A stretch of DNA of 64,000 nucleotides from MED-G105 sp050331095. Its GTDB lineage: Bacteria; Pseudomonadota; Alphaproteobacteria; Caulobacterales; Parvularculaceae. Each line of letters opens with the position of its first letter. Positions within the stretch are counted from its first letter, which is position 1. Position numbers and translations under genes: made by a program. Below are positions 1 through 8,765 of this stretch, piece after piece. Location of the stretch: the NCBI GenBank assembly GCA_050331095.1, contig JBHJHE010000005.1:71876-135875 (forward strand), written 5' to 3'. The notes under the pieces were generated by a model. The model worked only from the letters and a program-made list of their open reading frames with translations. It searched no databases and was not told where the DNA came from.

Positions 1-781
1 GAACATGAATGGGACGCGGAAGATTGTACAGCCTCTCGAGCGTTTCGGCGATGCCGGGCGAAACCGTCGTTACTTCCGCCGCCTTCGGAATATAACGAGC
101 TTCGACCGCCGCCGCTATCGGCCCTATGTAGCAACGCCAGGCGGGATCCTCCGCGAACTGCTCCCGGGCGAATTCGTGACTGTCGTAGACGACACAACCG
201 CCGCGCTCGTCGACGAAGGCGCCCGCCGCCGGCAAGGTCTGCCAGTCGTTCGCCACGACGAGAGCGGGCCCGTTGATCGCAAGCGCCGACTTTCGCATTT
301 CAACGGCTTCCGGAAAGCGTCGCCAGAAATCGCGCAACGCCTCGTCGGCTTTCGATTTGCCTATGTCGCCGCCCGACCGTCGGAGCGCGGCCACAGCCCG
401 ACGGCCCGCCCACGACAGGGGCGCTTCGGCAGTCCGCTGACGCTCGCTGATCTTTCTAAGGCGCGCGCCGGCGGCCTAGGCGACGCCGACTTTCTCTGAG
501 ACGGCGTCGGATAGCGACGCGACGCCAGAAGCGACGCCCGCCGCGATGCCCGCCGCCGCGCGTTTTTCCCGTGTGGTTGAGGCGACGTCGGCAGTCGAAG
601 GCGAGCCGACGTTCATGACCTTCCAGTCCGGTAGCGCCGGGCGTGCGGCTTCATTGGCCGCGTTGAGGCCGATCGCGGTGACGTCGAACCCTCGTGCGGC
701 GAGACTGTCCCCCATACGCCGCACGCGGGGATCGTGTTCGGGCGCTGACCAGCTGAGAAGTAGGGCGGTTTTCTGCTTCAT
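1..781 (-). pseudogene. GT4 glycosyltransferase, cut by an in-frame TAG and by the window edge
   Basis: Sugar transferase acting at the cytoplasmic face of the inner membrane, probably in polysaccharide assembly. The ATG at 781 opens an N-terminal Rossmann half (TALLLSWSAPEHDPRVRR, GFDVTAIGL). After 101 residues the frame meets TAG at 478–476. The same frame then runs open to base 1 and reads as typical GT4 sequence: LVVANDWQTLPAA, VVYDSHEFA, VEARYIPKAA and TTVSPGIAETL. The TAG lies in a poorly conserved linker, so the replaced residue cannot be guessed. It leads into the Kdo and polysaccharide block on its right. It is either a fresh nonsense mutant, a sequence error or a readthrough gene. 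The C-terminal donor-binding half lies outside the window. Family assignment is firm; substrate is unknown. Confidence 0.8.
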
Positions 782-937
782 GTGTGTGATTGACCCGGCC
801 TCTTGGAACGCAGCCGCGAACGAAGAGACGTTTGCGGTTGGTTGGTCGTCCCCCAACCCCCGGGCCCGCCATCCCCATCATCCGTTGACGATGCGCAACG
901 CGCTCGCCATCGGCTCCCGACGGAGGTGGGGCCTCGC

Positions 938-1933
938 TTAGATGTGGCCGCTTTGCATCAGGTCCTTGACGTGGATGATCGCCGCGGGGGCGCCGTTCAC
1001 TTCGACGATCACCTGTGAGATGCGCTTGTCCTCGAGGATCGAGACCACGCGGCCCATACGTTCGTCGACCGTCACGGTCTCGGGCGTGGCGTTCGCCATG
1101 TCGGCCGCGACAAGCGCCCGCGGGGCTTCGGACCGCTCGACCGCCCGGCGCACGTCGCCGTCGGTTACGACGCCGGCGAGCCGTCCACGGTCGTCGACGA
1201 CGCTGACGGCCCCGCACAGGCCCTCGGAGATCGCCCGAAGGACGTCGACGAAGGGCGCGTCGACGCCGACGACGGGGTTCGGCGGCGACTTTTGCAGATC
1301 CATCCACTCGCCGACGCGCTGCAGGCGCATGCCAAGCGAGCCGCCGGGATGGCGCGCGCCGAAATCCTCCGCCGTGAAGCCGCGCCGTCTCATGGCGGCG
1401 ACGGCGAGCGCGTCGCCTAGGGCGAGGGTCATCGTCGTCGAACTCGTCGGCGCGAGGCGATTGGGACAGGCTTCCTCCGTCTGCGGCAGGATGAGCGCAA
1501 CGTCCGCGCTTTTGCCGAGGAAGCTCTCCGAACGCGCGGTGATCGCCACGAGCGGCAACGACATGCGCCGGCAATAGACGAGGATGTCGCGCAGCTCTCG
1601 CGTCTCGCCCATGTTGGAGATCGCGATCACCACCGAGCCGTCGGCGAGCATGCCGAGGTCGCCATGGCTCGCTTCCGTCGGATGGACAAAGAACGAGGGC
1701 GTTCCGGTGGAGGCGAGGGTCGCGGCGATTTTGCCGGCGATGTGTCCCGACTTGCCGACGCCGGTGACGACGACGTAGCCGCGCGCGGCTACGATTAGAT
1801 CGACGGCCTCTTTGACGCGCTCGTCGAGGCTCGCGCGGAGAGCCCCCAGCGCGTCGATCTCGGTGCGCAGCACTTCGCGCGCGACGTCGATGTCGCTTGA
1901 AGCCTCCGCGCCCGCTCCCTCTCCATCGCCCAT
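938..1933 (-). CDS. kdsD: Arabinose-5-phosphate isomerase (KdsD/KpsF family)
   Basis: Converts D-ribulose-5-phosphate to D-arabinose-5-phosphate, the first committed step towards Kdo for LPS or capsule. The protein has 331 residues, normal for the family. It has an N-terminal SIS domain with GVGKSGHIAGKIAATLASTG, HPTEASHGDLGM and ISNMGET, followed by a pair of CBS domains (motifs VVTDGDVRRA and HVKDLM). The start is the ATG at 1933, which removes an unconserved extension open in the same frame. The gene is divergent from kdsA, 105 bp apart, so the two Kdo genes share a promoter region. It may be the housekeeping KdsD or a capsule-specific KpsF; the neighbouring polysaccharide genes fit either. 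Confidence 0.93.
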   Translation of the reverse strand: MGDGEGAGAEASSDIDVAREVLRTEIDALGALRASLDERVKEAVDLIVAARGYVVVTGVGKSGHIAGKIAATLASTGTPSFFVHPTEASHGDLGMLADGSVVIAISNMGETRELRDILVYCRRMSLPLVAITARSESFLGKSADVALILPQTEEACPNRLAPTSSTTMTLALGDALAVAAMRRRGFTAEDFGARHPGGSLGMRLQRVGEWMDLQKSPPNPVVGVDAPFVDVLRAISEGLCGAVSVVDDRGRLAGVVTDGDVRRAVERSEAPRALVAADMANATPETVTVDERMGRVVSILEDKRISQVIVEVNGAPAAIIHVKDLMQSGHI

Positions 1934-2038
1934 TTTGACAAGTCCGATCGGTTGGTTCAGCGATGATGGCGGCGTGCGAGGCCGGGCGCAATCTTTCCCG
2001 GCCGCCGGCCCGCCGCCCAACTATAGGAGACCGTCCGC

Positions 2039-2878
2039 ATGAAGGTCGTCGACGTCGGCCCCGTCACGTTCGCGAACGACGCGCCCGTCGCGTTGATCTC
2101 CGGTCCTTGCCAGATTGAAAGCCGCGACCACGCCTTCAAGATCGCCGAAGCCCTGGCGAAGGCTTGCGAGGCCGCCGGCGCGCCGTTCGTCTTCAAATCG
2201 TCCTATGACAAGGCGAACCGCACCTCTCTCTCCGGCGCGCGGGGCGTGGGCATTGACGAGGGGCTGAAGCTTCTCGCCGACGTGCGCCGCGAATTCGGTT
2301 GCCCGGTCCTCACCGACGTCCACGGCGAGGCGCAGGCGCGCGCGGCGGGCGACGCGGTCGATATCCTTCAAATCCCGGCGTTTCTTTGTCGCCAGACGGA
2401 TCTTCTCCTAGCGGCCGGCGCCACGCGCAAGGCGATCAACGTGAAGAAGGGCCAGTTCATGGCCCCCTGGGACATGGGGAATGTCGCGGACAAAATCGCC
2501 TCCACGGGCAACGAGCGAATCCTTCTTTGCGAGCGCGGCGCGACCTTCGGCTACAATACGTTGGTGACGGACTTTCGCGCCCTGCCGATCATGGCCGAAA
2601 CCGGCTATCCGGTTGTTTTCGACGCGACCCATTCGGTGCAGGAACCGTCGGGCCAAGGCGGCTCGTCCGGCGGCAAACGTCAGTATGCGACAATGCTCGC
2701 CCGCGCGGCCTGCGCCGTCGGCGTCGCAGCCGTCTTCGCCGAAGCCCACGATGATCCCGACAACGCGCCGTCCGACGGGCCGAACATGCTGCCCCTCGAT
2801 TGGATCCCGCAGCTCTTGGACGAGATGAAGCGCGCCGACGACATTGCGAAGAACCGGCCTCGCGGGGCCGGGCTTTAG
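2039..2878 (+). CDS. kdsA: 3-deoxy-8-phosphooctulonate synthase (KdsA)
   Basis: Condenses phosphoenolpyruvate with arabinose-5-phosphate to Kdo-8-phosphate in the cytoplasm. The 279 residues match the usual KdsA length. Diagnostic stretches are ISGPCQIES near residue 20, FKSSYDKANRTS near 55, the DILQIPAFLCRQTDLL segment near 110 and KKGQFMAPWDM near 140. A downstream FDATHSVQEP precedes the C-terminal barrel strands. The gene ends at a TAG exactly where the family ends, showing that TAG works as a stop codon in this genome. Downstream lies the first copy of the dispersed convergent-gap repeat. Confidence 0.97.
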   Translation: MKVVDVGPVTFANDAPVALISGPCQIESRDHAFKIAEALAKACEAAGAPFVFKSSYDKANRTSLSGARGVGIDEGLKLLADVRREFGCPVLTDVHGEAQARAAGDAVDILQIPAFLCRQTDLLLAAGATRKAINVKKGQFMAPWDMGNVADKIASTGNERILLCERGATFGYNTLVTDFRALPIMAETGYPVVFDATHSVQEPSGQGGSSGGKRQYATMLARAACAVGVAAVFAEAHDDPDNAPSDGPNMLPLDWIPQLLDEMKRADDIAKNRPRGAGL

Positions 2879-2882
2879 GGCG

Positions 2883-2970
2883 ACCGGCATTCAGCTCCGG
2901 TCCGACGAAGGTCGTCTCAGGCGCTCAAAACAAAAATCCAGAGCATCCGGTCGATCCAACGGGAAAACGA
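2883..2970 (+). repeat. Dispersed intergenic repeat, copy A (divergent copy)
   Basis: Related to the elements at 18390–18495 (opposite orientation) and 40099–40203. It shares the core TCAGGCGCTCAAAAC and AGAGCATCC, and the flanking GCATTCAGCT and GACGAAGG correspond to GCGTTCAGCT and GGCGAAGA in the other copies. It lies between the convergent kdsA and histidine phosphatase genes. Its right half has diverged and has lost the second arm of the terminal inverted repeat. Confidence 0.75.
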
Positions 2971-3001
2971 GACGATCTTGAGAGAGGGGGGAGGGGAGCG
3001 G

Positions 3002-3604
3002 TCAGCCGCGAACGTTCCAGTTCGTTAGGCGCGCCGCGCCGTCGGCGAGGTCGACGACGCCGAAGGCGGCGGTTTTCAACTTCCGAGACGCCCCGGGCGG
3101 GACCTCGTCGGCGACGTCGAGGACGAAGCGCGCGACCCCGTTCGAGGTGACGACAAGCGCATCGTCGCGCCGCTTGCGGAACCGGTCGAAAAGATCTCCC
3201 CACGTCTCTTTTATGGCGGCGACGTCAACCGTCCAGCCAGGGGCTGGCGCGGCGTCAGCGTCCCAGGCGGCGATCGCGGCGGCGCCGACGCGCGCGACGA
3301 CCTCTGCTTCGGGCCTGTTCTCGTCGGGCCCATAGTCGATTTCGCGCAAAGCCTCGATCGGCTCGATATCAAGATCCGGCGCGACGCGGTCGCGCACGGC
3401 GCCGGCGGTCTCTATGGCCCGCGACAAGGGCGAGGACAAGATCGTCCCGATGCGGAAACCCCGCGTCACGAGGGCTTCGCCGGCGGCGTTCGCCTGTTCG
3501 CGCCCGCTCCTCGAAAGGGGCGGGTCCGTCCGCGCGCCGATGCGGGTGACGACGTCGCCCGGCTCGAACGTGTTGCCATGGCGCAGGACGATCAGTCTAG
3601 CCAC
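3002..3604 (-). CDS. Histidine phosphatase family protein beside kdsB
   Basis: Branch of the phosphoglycerate-mutase superfamily, 200 residues. The catalytic RHG motif (LIVLRHGNT) is at residues 5–13, the SSPLSRAIETA motif near 60, a REIDYG acid-site segment near 85, and a C-terminal second-histidine region that here reads VVTSNGVARFVLD. Many relatives have SHG at that point, so the second histidine seems to be replaced by asparagine. It starts at GTG and overlaps the end of kdsB by 8 nt, so the two are probably translationally coupled. No HAD-type KdsC is seen in the window. A role as Kdo-8-phosphate phosphatase is attractive but is inference from position only. Confidence 0.85.
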   Translation of the reverse strand: MARLIVLRHGNTFEPGDVVTRIGARTDPPLSRSGREQANAAGEALVTRGFRIGTILSSPLSRAIETAGAVRDRVAPDLDIEPIEALREIDYGPDENRPEAEVVARVGAAAIAAWDADAAPAPGWTVDVAAIKETWGDLFDRFRKRRDDALVVTSNGVARFVLDVADEVPPGASRKLKTAAFGVVDLADGAARLTNWNVRG

Positions 3605-4415
3605 GGAAGAACGCCTCGTCGGGGTCGCCGTGCTCGGCGATGAGCTTTTCGGCGTGCGCCAGATCCTCCTTTGTGTCGATCCCGCCCGTGGCGACGGCGG
3701 ATGGGTCGACCTCGACGCAAGCGATAGACCGTCCGTTCTCCAACAGTCTCAACTGTTCGAGCCCTTCAAAGCGCTCGTAACAGCCCCGCTCGGCGTCGAC
3801 GAACCATTCAAGCGCCTCGTAACGGAAGGCGTAGAGCCCAACGTGGCGCAAAACAGGCGACATACCATTCTCACGCATGCGGTCTTCCCTGTTCCGGATC
3901 GCGGGAACGATCCGCTTGGAGAACCAAAGCGCGCGGCCGTCGACGACGATAGCGGTCGTGCCCGAAAACGGCGCGGTCTTCTTCGCCTCCTGCAACGCCG
4001 CGAGCCCCGGCCAGTCGAGGCGCACGACCGGCGTCGCAACGTCTGCGTCGCTTTCGTCAAGCGCGGTCACGATGCGTTCGATGTATGCGACCGGCGTGAA
4101 CGGCGCATCGCCCTGAAGATTGACGATGCGGGCGGGCCGCACGCCGAGTTCGCGCGCCGCGGCGAGCGCCCGGTCCGATCCCGACGGCAGGTCAGCGCCG
4201 GTGATCACGGCCTCGAAGCCGGCGGCGGCGCAATCGTCCGCGATGCGCGCGTCGTCCGTCGCCACCACAGCGCGCGCATCGCCGAGCGCATCGGCGGCGG
4301 CGCGCGCGCGAGCGGCGACGCGCGTCACCATCGAGCGGCCGGCGATTTTCGCGAGCGGTTTGCCGGGAAAGCGCGACGAGCCGTAACGCGCAGGGATCAC
4401 GATAAGGGTCTTCAC
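3597..4415 (-). CDS. kdsB: CMP-Kdo synthetase (KdsB)
   Basis: Activates Kdo with CTP to CMP-Kdo, the donor for LPS inner core or capsule linkers. The 272 residues begin with the nucleotidyltransferase signature IPARYGSSRFPGKPLA. VATDDARIAD (near residue 53), ITGADLPSGSDRA and VNLQGDAPF (near 100) follow, and HVGLYAFR and LEQLRLLENG lie in the second half, all typical of KdsB. The start codon is GTG at 4415. The gene ends with TAG and overlaps the histidine phosphatase, giving a two-gene unit. It is slightly longer than the common 245–255 residues. Confidence 0.95.
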   Translation of the reverse strand: MKTLIVIPARYGSSRFPGKPLAKIAGRSMVTRVAARARAAADALGDARAVVATDDARIADDCAAAGFEAVITGADLPSGSDRALAAARELGVRPARIVNLQGDAPFTPVAYIERIVTALDESDADVATPVVRLDWPGLAALQEAKKTAPFSGTTAIVVDGRALWFSKRIVPAIRNREDRMRENGMSPVLRHVGLYAFRYEALEWFVDAERGCYERFEGLEQLRLLENGRSIACVEVDPSAVATGGIDTKEDLAHAEKLIAEHGDPDEAFFRG

Positions 4416-4448
4416 GGCGCGTCAGTCCTCCCGCCCGTTCGGCGCCGC

Positions 4449-5456
4449 TTAGGCCGCGGCGACCTCCTGGTCGATCGCGCCGAAGATCGAGGCGCCCGCC
4501 TTGTCGAGCATTTCAATCCGTACACGGTCGCCTGCGGACATGAAGGGCGTCTTCGCCGCGCCGTCGCGGATCGTCTCGATCATGCGGATTTCGGCGATGC
4601 ACGAATAGCCAAGGCCGCCGTCGGCGACAGGCTTGCCAGGGCCGCCGTCCGGATCTTTATTGGAGATCGTCCCCGAACCGATGATTGAGCCTGCGGCCAG
4701 GGGGCGCGTCTTCGCGGCGTGGGCGACAAGGCGCGCGAGGCTGAACGTGGCGTCGACGCCGGCTTCCGCGCGGCCGAAAGGTTCTCCGTTATAGTCGACG
4801 CGCAACGGCAAATGGACAAGCCCGTCGCGCCAGGCGTCGCCGAGTTCTTCCGGCGTCACGGCGACGGGAGAGAACGCCGACGGCGGCTTCGATTGGAAAA
4901 AGCCGCAGCCTTTGGCGAGTTCGCCGGGGATCAGCCCGCGCAGAGACACATCGTTGCACAGCATAACGAGCTTGATGTGGTCCAGGGCGCCCGCCTCGCC
5001 GATCCCCATGGGAACGTCGTCGGTGACGACCGCTACCTCGCCTTCCATGTCGCAACCCCAAGCCGGATCGCCGAGGGGGATCGGGTCGCGCGGGGCGAGG
5101 AACGCGTCGGAGCCGCCCTGATACATTAGAGGATCGTCGTAGAAGCTTTCCGGCACTTCGGCGCCGCGCGCTTTGCGAACGAGCTCCACGTGATTGATGT
5201 AAGCCGAGCCGTCCGCCCACTGATAGGCGCGGGGCAGAGGGCTTGCGCAGGCGGCTTCGTCGAAGGACCGCGCCGCCGCGTCGCCGCCGGCGAGATCGTC
5301 CGCGAGCGCCCGAAGCTTCGGCGCGGCGTTGGCCCAGTCGTCGAGCGCGGCTTGCAGGGTCGGCGCAACGTCCGACGCGTCCGCATACGTCTTCAAGTCT
5401 TTGGAGACGACCACGAGCCGGCCGTCGCGGCCCGATTTGAGGGACGCCAGTTTCAT
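4449..5456 (-). CDS. fahA: Fumarylacetoacetate hydrolase
   Basis: Last step of tyrosine/homogentisate catabolism, splitting fumarylacetoacetate to fumarate and acetoacetate. The 335 residues, starting at ATG 5456 (MKLASLKSGRDGRL), match the bacterial two-domain FAH type. Visible are PRAYQWADGSAYINHVELV, the DMEGEVAVVTDDVP metal-site region, NDVSLRGLIP, FFQSKPPSAFSPVAV and GSGTISNKD. It lies 26 bp downstream of the VOC protein on the same strand. Maleylacetoacetate isomerase, the preceding step, is about 15 kb away at 20570, so the pathway is split. The acetoacetate produced could feed scoAB at 16.2 kb. Confidence 0.92.
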   Translation of the reverse strand: MKLASLKSGRDGRLVVVSKDLKTYADASDVAPTLQAALDDWANAAPKLRALADDLAGGDAAARSFDEAACASPLPRAYQWADGSAYINHVELVRKARGAEVPESFYDDPLMYQGGSDAFLAPRDPIPLGDPAWGCDMEGEVAVVTDDVPMGIGEAGALDHIKLVMLCNDVSLRGLIPGELAKGCGFFQSKPPSAFSPVAVTPEELGDAWRDGLVHLPLRVDYNGEPFGRAEAGVDATFSLARLVAHAAKTRPLAAGSIIGSGTISNKDPDGGPGKPVADGGLGYSCIAEIRMIETIRDGAAKTPFMSAGDRVRIEMLDKAGASIFGAIDQEVAAA

Positions 5457-5482
5457 TTCGAACCTCTTTTCTTGCGGGGGCG

Positions 5483-6040
5483 TCAGCCTTCCAACGCGAT
5501 CTTCTCGTGCAGCCACGCGGCGTGGCGCGGGGCTTTCTTGGTGCGGTCCCACTCCTCAAGCATCTCCGGCGCGACGCGGTTGAGCTCGGCCATCTGCTCG
5601 TCGGTGCGAGTATCGGCGGCGAGCTCCAGGCGGTGGCCGTTGGGGTCGAAGAAGTAGATCGATTTGAAGATGCCGTGGTTCGTCGGACCAAGGACGTCGA
5701 CGCCGGCGGCCTCGATGCGCGTTTTCGCGGCGAGGAGAGCGTCGACGTTATCAACCCGCATGGCGATGTGCTGCACCCAGACCGGCGTGTTCCGGTCGCG
5801 GTCCATGTCCGGCTGCTCGGGCAGTTCGAAGAACGCGAGCACATTGTCGTTCCCGATGTCGAGGAAGATGTGCATGTACGGGTCGTAGTCGCCCGTTGAC
5901 GGCACATGGTCTTCCGCGATCGCGAGCTGAAACGTCGCGCCAAGGGTTTTTTGGTAAAATTCAACCGTCTCCTTCGCGTTGCGGCAGCGATAGGCCACGT
6001 GGTGAAAGCCGCGTAGGCGCGGCGGTGGCGATTGGCTCAT
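5483..6040 (-). CDS. VOC (glyoxalase/dioxygenase fold) family protein
   Basis: The 185 residues form two paired beta-alpha-beta-beta-beta modules. GFHHVAYRC opens the first and VQHIAMRV the second. Metal-ligand candidates are His in FHHVA, His in QHIAM and Glu in GHRLELA. The start is the ATG at 6040. A C-terminal tail with EWDRTKKAPRHAAWLHEKIA extends beyond the VOC core. It is the upstream partner of fahA, which suggests a role in aromatic amino-acid breakdown. It is too short for 4-hydroxyphenylpyruvate dioxygenase, and the substrate is not assignable. Confidence 0.85.
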   Translation of the reverse strand: MSQSPPPRLRGFHHVAYRCRNAKETVEFYQKTLGATFQLAIAEDHVPSTGDYDPYMHIFLDIGNDNVLAFFELPEQPDMDRDRNTPVWVQHIAMRVDNVDALLAAKTRIEAAGVDVLGPTNHGIFKSIYFFDPNGHRLELAADTRTDEQMAELNRVAPEMLEEWDRTKKAPRHAAWLHEKIALEG

Positions 6041-6167
6041 GGGTCGGCCCTCCAACGCGCCAAAGCCGGCGGGCGTCCGGCCCGGCCGTCGGTTCGGCGC
6101 CTTTAATCGCGCGATAACGACGTTGTGGGACAACGCGACGTCGCTAACAACCAGGTCGCGCCCGCAA

Positions 6168-7259
6168 ATGCCACACTCCGAACGCGTCGCCGCGATCGAC
6201 GCGACCGCTTCCGACGAGTTCGTCGATGCGCCGGCGCGCCCGCAACCGGGCCTGAAGGTGGCGGTTCTGCTGCCCTGCTACAATGAGGCGCTGACGGTCG
6301 GCGCAACGGCCCGTGACATGCGCGCCGCGCTCGCCGACTGGTCGCCCGATGTCTACGTCTACGACAACAACTCATCCGACGATAGCGTCGCCGCGGCGAG
6401 CGCCGCCGGCGCGATCGTTCGCGCCGAGCCGCGGCAGGGCAAAGGCAACGTCATGCGGCGCATGTTCGCTGACGTCGACGCCGACGTATACGTGCTCCTC
6501 GACGCCGACGGCACCTACGACCCGGCGAGCGCGCCCGCGATGGTGCGCAAGCTGATCGACGAGCGGCTCGACATGGTCGTCGGGGCGCGTCTTCAGTCGT
6601 TCGACGCCGCCGCCTTCCGCCGGGGCCACCAGTTCGGAAATCGCCTTTTGACAAGCGCGGTGCGGGTGCTGTTCGGCAAAAGCGTCACCGATATGCTCTC
6701 CGGCTATCGCGTTTTCTCGCGCCGGTTCGTGAAATCGTTTCCGGCGCTCTCCAGCGGTTTTGAGACGGAGACGGAGCTTACCGTACACGCCCTGCGCCTA
6801 CGCATGCCGATCGCTGAGATCGAAACGCCTTACGGGTCGCGGCCCGAGGGTTCGGCGAGCAAGCTCAACACGATCCGCGACGGAATGCGCATTCTTTCGA
6901 CGATCGTGCGGTTCTTCCAGAAGGAGCGCCCGCTGCGGTTCTTTTCCGCTATCGGCGCCGCGCTCGGGCTTGCGTCCCTCGGCCTCGCCGCGCCGGTCTT
7001 CTTCGAGTTCGCCGAGACGGGGCTTGTGCCGCGCTTCCCAACTGCGATTCTCGCCGCGAGCGTGATGGTGCTGGCGTTCCTGTCGGCGTTCTGCGGCGTC
7101 ATCCTCGACACCGTCACCCACGGCCGCGACGAAATGCGACGGCTTCTCTATCTGTCGATCCCCGCGCCAGGCGAGCCTCGCGCGCCAAGCGGCGTCGCCG
7201 AACACGAGCGCGCGCTCGAGACATTGCGAGCCGTCGCCCGGCTCTCCGGCGGCCTGTAA
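6168..7259 (+). CDS. GT2 glycosyltransferase (polyprenyl-phosphate type) with C-terminal membrane segments
   Basis: Inverting GT-A glycosyltransferase of 363 residues. The N-terminal domain has VAVLLPCYNEALTVG near residue 27, DVYVYDNNSSDDS, and the DxD motif in YVLLDADGTYD near residue 110. SGYRVFSRRFVKSFP and TETELTVHA are typical of polyprenyl-phosphate mannosyl/glucosyl transferases. Two hydrophobic helices (about 265–285 and 295–320) close the protein. The ATG at 6168 is chosen because the preceding in-frame residues are not conserved. It is divergent from the VOC–fahA pair and convergent with the flippase, only 9 bp apart. It probably makes a lipid-linked sugar for the surface polysaccharide. 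Confidence 0.88.
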   Translation: MPHSERVAAIDATASDEFVDAPARPQPGLKVAVLLPCYNEALTVGATARDMRAALADWSPDVYVYDNNSSDDSVAAASAAGAIVRAEPRQGKGNVMRRMFADVDADVYVLLDADGTYDPASAPAMVRKLIDERLDMVVGARLQSFDAAAFRRGHQFGNRLLTSAVRVLFGKSVTDMLSGYRVFSRRFVKSFPALSSGFETETELTVHALRLRMPIAEIETPYGSRPEGSASKLNTIRDGMRILSTIVRFFQKERPLRFFSAIGAALGLASLGLAAPVFFEFAETGLVPRFPTAILAASVMVLAFLSAFCGVILDTVTHGRDEMRRLLYLSIPAPGEPRAPSGVAEHERALETLRAVARLSGGL

Positions 7260-7268
7260 TGGCCCTTC

Positions 7269-8621
7269 TCAGGCGAAAAAGTAGACGAGCGGCGCGGCCG
7301 CAAGCGCGAGGAGCCCCGGCACGGCCTCGCGGGCGTAGGAGAGCGGAAACAGGCCCCGCGCGATCCATAGGGAGTAGGGCGCGGCGACGATCGGCGCCAG
7401 GCCCGCCCACAGGATCGCCGCCTCCGGGCCGAAGGCTTTGAGCGCCACGGGCGCGCCGACGAAGAGGGATACCCCGGAAAGAACGGTGCCGACGAGGAAC
7501 CGGCGACTGTCGCCCGCGGCGAGCACCGTCATCGGCGCTAGGCGATAGGGCAAGAGAAGGAACTCGATCGCGGCGAGCTTGATGTAAAACGCCACGGGCG
7601 CGTACCGATCCTCGTAAAGAAGATCGACGCCGAAATCGGCGAGGGCGAAGGCCCCGACGAAAAGCGCGATCGACAGCGCCTCGACCCCGGCGCGGACGCG
7701 ACGATAGGCGTTGGCGAGCGCCTTGGGCCGTTCGCGCTGGATCTCGGCGAAAACGGGAAAGGTCACTTTGCGGATCAACGCGAGAACGACGCCGCCGGCG
7801 GCGAGCGTCCAAATTGTCGCGATCGCATAGAAACTGAACGCGGTGGCGTCGAGCGTCCAGCCGAAAATGAACTGCGCCCCGCGCGCGGCGAGCGCGCCGA
7901 ACGTCGAGGAGACGACGATCCATTTGCCATAGTGGAAGATTGTTCCGAAGTGCGCGCGGTTGAAGCCAAGGCGGGCGCGTGGACCTTTAAGGACCAGGTA
8001 GGACGCGGCCGTTGTCCAAACCGCATTGGCGATGACGCCGAGAGCGAGGGAGAGGGGGCCCGCACCGAGCGCGGCGGCGCTCGCCATCGTCGCGAAGGCG
8101 ATGACCTGGGCGGCGAGATCAACCCGCGTGATCGGTCCCATGTTGAGCGCCTTCTGGTGCAGCATCGAGCGCATGGAGTTGAAGCCGCGGATCACCGCGG
8201 CGAGCGCGACGGCTGCGACGAACGCCGGCAATAGCGGGTCCGCGAAAACCGAGCTTGGCGGCAGCGCGCCCGCCGCGCGCAAGGGCCCCAAAGACGCCGC
8301 GACGACAAGGAGCGCGACGGCCATGCGCGCGTTGCGCCCGATTTGAGTGACGAAGACCGTCGACATGAACGACCCGTCAGCGTCGTCCTTGTGGCGCATG
8401 ACGCTGGCATTGAGGCCGACGTCGCTCATCATCGTCAGCCAGTATTGCAGGGTTGCCGCGATCGCCATCAGCCCGAAAGCCTCCGGCATCAAGAGCCGCG
8501 TCATCACGAGGTTCGAGGCGAGACGCAGGAGGTTGTTCGCGCCGAGACCGCCGATGGTCCACGCGCCACCCTTGATGAAGCGGGATCGAAGCGAGGCTTG
8601 ATGCGGCGCGGGCGCGGTCAT
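7269..8621 (-). CDS. Oligosaccharide flippase (Wzx-like, MATE/MOP superfamily)
   Basis: Integral inner-membrane protein of 450 residues with about 12–14 hydrophobic helices, predicted to flip undecaprenyl-linked repeat units. The N-terminal SRFIKGGAWTIGGLGANNLLRLASNLVMTRLL is cut here into two recognisable parts: KGGAWTIGG, and NLVMTRLLMPEAFGLMA, the usual Wzx opening motif. LLYEDRYAPVAFYI in the second half is also typical. Start ATG 8621. It is divergent from the O-antigen ligase/polymerase-like gene with 144 bp between them. Together with GT2, GT4 and the polymerase it makes a Wzx/Wzy-type pathway likely. Confidence 0.85.
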   Translation of the reverse strand: MTAPAPHQASLRSRFIKGGAWTIGGLGANNLLRLASNLVMTRLLMPEAFGLMAIAATLQYWLTMMSDVGLNASVMRHKDDADGSFMSTVFVTQIGRNARMAVALLVVAASLGPLRAAGALPPSSVFADPLLPAFVAAVALAAVIRGFNSMRSMLHQKALNMGPITRVDLAAQVIAFATMASAAALGAGPLSLALGVIANAVWTTAASYLVLKGPRARLGFNRAHFGTIFHYGKWIVVSSTFGALAARGAQFIFGWTLDATAFSFYAIATIWTLAAGGVVLALIRKVTFPVFAEIQRERPKALANAYRRVRAGVEALSIALFVGAFALADFGVDLLYEDRYAPVAFYIKLAAIEFLLLPYRLAPMTVLAAGDSRRFLVGTVLSGVSLFVGAPVALKAFGPEAAILWAGLAPIVAAPYSLWIARGLFPLSYAREAVPGLLALAAAPLVYFFA

Positions 8622-8765
8622 GGAGCGCGAGACTTCTTTCGAGGCGATAGGGCGGAACGAGTCTTGCGGCCCCTTGGCGGCGACGCGCGCCAAGGGCATA
8701 GCGTCGACGTTCAGCGCAGCTCAATAAGCCACTGACGCGGCTTCGTAAAACAGGATGAGCTAATC

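Noticed and set aside
5..499. Plus-strand ORF at the left edge
   Set aside because: It overlaps the minus-strand GT4 sequence, which has clear family motifs; the plus-strand translation has none.
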